This document shows, piece by piece, positions 61,799 to 64,000 of a stretch of DNA of 64,000 nt. How positions within the stretch are numbered: the stretch's first letter is position 1; each line of letters opens with the position of its first letter. The notes under the pieces were generated by a model. The model did not search any database. It worked only from the letters and a program-made list of their open reading frames with translations, and was not told the origin of the DNA. A program made the translations under genes and the position numbers. The stretch lies in NCBI GenBank assembly GCA_001508155.1, contig LGFI01000004.1:1-64000 (forward strand). The letters run 5' to 3'. This DNA comes from Acetothermia bacterium 64_32. GTDB taxonomy: Bacteria > Bipolaricaulota > Bipolaricaulia > Bipolaricaulales > Bipolaricaulaceae.

Positions 61799-63325
61799 TT
61801 ACCCCTTCCACCACTTATTGGCCCCGAAGAGCTGCCCCTCGGGGGTCACCTTCACCCCGTGCAGGGAGGGCGAGCCCACGTAGAGCTGCTTCACCCAGAT
61901 CCCCAAGGCGGCGTAGGCGTTCTCGTCGAAGATCCGCTGCAGCTTGCGATAAAGCTCCGCCCGCTTTCCCTGGTCAACTTCGGCCTCGGCCGCCTCTATC
62001 AGGGACTGGAGCTCCGGAAGCTCCACCTGGTGGATGGACCAGTAATCGCGGGAGTCCCAGGAGTAAAGCAGGATGGGTGGGGTGGGGAAGGAGTTCTGGA
62101 ACCACCAGGCGATGTCGTAGTCCCCGGTGCGCACTTGATCGTAGAACATGTGCCGCTCGGAGAGCAAAAGCTCCGAGCCGATCCCCACCTCAAGCAGCAT
62201 CTGCTGGATGAGCTGGGAGCCCCGCAGCCAGTCCCCGGAGTCCGGGGCCCGGAAACGCAGCACGATGTCCTGCCCATCCTTCTCACGGATGCCGTCGCCA
62301 TCGGTATCCACATAGCCGGCTGCGTCCAGGATTTCCTCGGCCTTCTCCGGGTCACAGCAGGGGGCAACCACCTCCGTTTCCTCAAGCCACGTACCGGGAA
62401 AGCCCAAATTCCGCTGCAGCTCCCCAAATCCCCCGAGCACGGCGTCGATGAGCACCTGGTGGTCGATGGCATAGCAGATCGCCCGCCTCAACGCGAGGTC
62501 GTCTAAGGTGGCCAGGTTGAATACCACATCGGCCGCGTTGACGAACCCCCAAACGTAAAGGGGGTACCCTTCTGCCTCAAGCCGCCTGGCCTCGGTGGCG
62601 GAGAACACCCCCAAAAGCAGGAAGTCCACCGAACCCCGCTCCAGCTCCACCACGGCCGTCTCCGGGCTTGGGACAAGGCGGACTACGACCCGATCGAGAT
62701 AGGGTTCGCCTCCCCAGTACTGGGGGAACTTCTCAAACACCATCTGCCGGTCGCGCTCGTATTCCTCCCCCACCAGCTGGAAGGGGCCGGTGCCTGGGAC
62801 GGGGTCATCCGGGCCCCGGTCGGTCCAGGCCTCGGGGTCGGTGATGTAAACGAACTCCAGCTTCCCAGGGAAGTCGGGGTCGGGCTTGGAGAGGTGGATC
62901 TCCACGGTGAGGTCGTCCACGGGGACCACCTCCTCCACGTTGGCCACGTGCCCGGCAGCCGGGAGTGCGTTCTCCGGGTCCCGGATCCGTTCGATGTTCT
63001 CCTTCACCGCCCGGGCAGTGAGGGGCCGGCCGCTGTGGAAAAGCACCCCCTCCCGCAGGTGGAAGGTGTAAACCATCCCGTCGGGGGATACCTCCCAGGA
63101 GCTCGCCAAGACCGGGAGAAAAGCCCCCGTCTCATCGAAGGACACCAAGGGCTCGGCCATGAGAAGCGCCATGGAATGCTCCCCCATGTTGGAGGCCTTA
63201 TGCGGGTCGGGATCCGCTACGTAGTTGCCTCCATAGGCGATCACCGCCACCCCGCCACGCTCCTGGGAAAACCCCAACATCCCTGCCAAACCAACCACTA
63301 CAAATAGCAGGACAACCCTCTTCAT
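61799..63325 (-). CDS. Family 5 ABC substrate-binding protein, second transporter
   Basis: A 508-residue binding protein with a Sec signal (residues 1-20). 'LASSWEVSPDGMVYTFHLRE' with 'GVLFHSGRPLTARAVKENIE' forms the family 5 signature; 'RRAICYAIDHQVLIDAVLGG' is also conserved; 'GYVDTDGDGIREKDGQDIVL' is an EF-hand-like calcium loop. Only distantly similar to the first binding protein by eye, so the ligand probably differs. AAAGGAGGAAGG precedes ATG 63325. It heads the minus-strand operon and is divergent from the second XRE-cupin regulator. Confidence 0.92.
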   Translation of the reverse strand: MKRVVLLFVVVGLAGMLGFSQERGGVAVIAYGGNYVADPDPHKASNMGEHSMALLMAEPLVSFDETGAFLPVLASSWEVSPDGMVYTFHLREGVLFHSGRPLTARAVKENIERIRDPENALPAAGHVANVEEVVPVDDLTVEIHLSKPDPDFPGKLEFVYITDPEAWTDRGPDDPVPGTGPFQLVGEEYERDRQMVFEKFPQYWGGEPYLDRVVVRLVPSPETAVVELERGSVDFLLLGVFSATEARRLEAEGYPLYVWGFVNAADVVFNLATLDDLALRRAICYAIDHQVLIDAVLGGFGELQRNLGFPGTWLEETEVVAPCCDPEKAEEILDAAGYVDTDGDGIREKDGQDIVLRFRAPDSGDWLRGSQLIQQMLLEVGIGSELLLSERHMFYDQVRTGDYDIAWWFQNSFPTPPILLYSWDSRDYWSIHQVELPELQSLIEAAEAEVDQGKRAELYRKLQRIFDENAYAALGIWVKQLYVGSPSLHGVKVTPEGQLFGANKWWKG

Positions 63326-63394
63326 GCCTTCCTCCTTTCTTGCTGTCCTCTGGGCCAAACCCCAAAGCTCCTGCCGCCTATCACCCCCTTTGTT

Positions 63395-63407
63395 AAAGCA
63401 CTGCTTT
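63395..63407. promoter_or_regulatory. Palindrome overlapping the second transporter start region
   Basis: AAAGCA-C-TGCTTT is a perfect 13-bp palindrome just downstream of the -10 box of the minus-strand operon, where a repressor would block RNA polymerase. The divergent XRE-cupin regulator is the obvious candidate to bind it. Confidence 0.5.
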
Positions 63408-63408
63408 T

Positions 63409-63437
63409 AGCCTAGCAAGCTGGGGAAGCCTTGTCAA
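63409..63437 (-). promoter_or_regulatory. Promoter of the second transporter operon
   Basis: On the minus strand a consensus TTGACA (63437-63432), a 17-bp spacer and TAGGCT (63414-63409). Confidence 0.65.
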
Positions 63438-63466
63438 GTTCTTAAAACCTGCTCCCAAGCCCGGGT

Positions 63467-63494
63467 TTGACTTGCCATCTTTTGAAGCTATACT
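63467..63494 (+). promoter_or_regulatory. Promoter of second XRE-cupin regulator
   Basis: TTGACT (63467-63472), a 16-bp spacer and TATACT (63489-63494) in context AGCTATACTG, 10 bp before ATG 63505. It closely mirrors the promoter at 44999-45027. Confidence 0.7.
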
Positions 63495-63504
63495 GTAAGA
63501 GGTC

Positions 63505-64000
63505 ATGATGGCGGGGTTGGGGGAGCGGATTGGGGAGAGGCTGGCGGCCCTGAGGCGGGCGCGGGGGCTTACGCTCACGGAGCTTGCGGCCCGCTGTGGG
63601 CTTTCGGCCAGTTTTCTTTCGCAGGTGGAGCGGGGGGTGTCTGCCCCGTCCATCGTCTCCCTTTACCGGATCTGCCAAGCGCTAGGGATTTCAGTATCCC
63701 AGGTCCTGCCCGAGCCGGGGCAAGGGGGCTCCCCGGTGCGGCAGCACTCCTCCCAGCCCCCCTTGAGGATCTCGGAGAGGGGGGCCACTTACATCTACCT
63801 CTCCGGGGATTTTCCTGAAAGGGAGCTCGAGGCCCTGGTAAACGAGTTCCCCCCAGGCTACCGCCATCCTATGGCCGCCCACGAGGGGGAGGAGTTCGGC
63901 TACGTCCTTTCTGGGGACCTTGCCCTCACCATCGAAGACCGCACCTACATGCTGGGCCCGGGGGACAGCTTCCATTTCCCCGCCCGCCGCCCGCACTCCT
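63505..64000 (+). CDS. XRE-cupin transcriptional regulator (3' end outside window)
   Basis: The frame is open from ATG 63505 to the window edge (165 codons). The HTH domain is 'GERLAALRRARGLTLTELAA' and 'ASFLSQVERGVSAPSIVSLY' with 'RICQALGISVSQVL'; the cupin domain is 'ELEALVNEFPPGYRHPMAAH' and 'EGEEFGYVLSGDLALTIEDR' with 'GPGDSFHFPARRPHS'. ATG 63508 is an equal start. It is a paralog of the frameshifted gene at 45039 and divergent from the second transporter operon, so it probably controls that operon, with a cupin ligand (an amino acid or a related compound) as the signal. Confidence 0.92.
   Translation, partial: MMAGLGERIGERLAALRRARGLTLTELAARCGLSASFLSQVERGVSAPSIVSLYRICQALGISVSQVLPEPGQGGSPVRQHSSQPPLRISERGATYIYLSGDFPERELEALVNEFPPGYRHPMAAHEGEEFGYVLSGDLALTIEDRTYMLGPGDSFHFPARRPHS

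Overview
The window is GC-rich bacterial DNA that is densely coded and often chained by 4-bp ATGA/GTGA stop-start overlaps. I see no rRNA, transposase, phage gene or CRISPR array. A group-1 sigma factor, Shine-Dalgarno sites, a class II tRNA-Ser and intrinsic terminators mark it as bacterial. The mix of reductive-TCA enzymes (ATP-citrate lyase, NADP-type isocitrate dehydrogenase, aconitase), duplicated glutamate dehydrogenases, peptide transporters and an archaeal-type UPF0282 metallo-hydrolase suggests a thermophilic, probably anaerobic lineage of a poorly cultured phylum. Bipolaricaulota/Acetothermia-like is a guess and was not tested by phylogeny.

Layout. 1-357: 3' end of bacterioferritin. 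626-4273 (minus): padR, ABC ATPase, ABC-2 permease and MATE exporter, all overlapping by 4 bp, with a palindromic operator upstream. 4355-14439 (minus): aconitase, icd, aclB, aclA, then a DUF1573/double-rhodanese protein, a thioredoxin-CcdA fusion, a Mth938-like protein and an M42 aminopeptidase. 14571-15825: tRNA-Ser, a divergent XRE-MEDS / ribbon-helix-helix regulator pair with four TAGCA half-sites between them. 15872-17911: HAD phosphatase and two tail-to-tail Crp-family regulators. 18211-23927: two glutamate dehydrogenases flanking a polar amino acid ABC transporter. The transporter has a promoter, a His-rich leader mini-ORF and hairpins; the second dehydrogenase has a structured leader ending in an intrinsic terminator. 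24075-32089: housekeeping genes (sigma factor, topA, lamin-tail protein, site-2 protease, tilS, metallophosphatase). 32086-41061: beta-CASP nuclease, glycosyltransferase, UPF0282 protein, and an operon serS - ABC ATPase - NosD-like beta-helix - ABC-2 permease (NosDFY-like, with no nosZ). 41125-44986: phosphodiesterase, RNase Z-like protein, class III aminotransferase, small membrane protein.

45039-64000 is an accessory catabolic island bounded by two paralogous XRE-cupin regulators that share a promoter design. It holds HyuA/HyuB, a DUF3830 protein, an M24 peptidase, a complete dipeptide-type ABC transporter, a DUF1028 protein, a creatinase-like M24 protein lacking metal ligands, an amidohydrolase, and a second transporter without ATPases. 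I infer uptake and hydrolysis of peptides or cyclic amides/ureides feeding glutamate and 2-oxoglutarate metabolism; the actual substrate is unknown.

Recurrent regulatory habits: a stem-loop between the binding-protein gene and the first permease gene in all three transporter operons, and several -10 boxes placed so close to the start codon that the mRNA would be leaderless. Two genes carry frameshifts at short repeats (31961-31972 and 45245-45251); these may be real or assembly errors.
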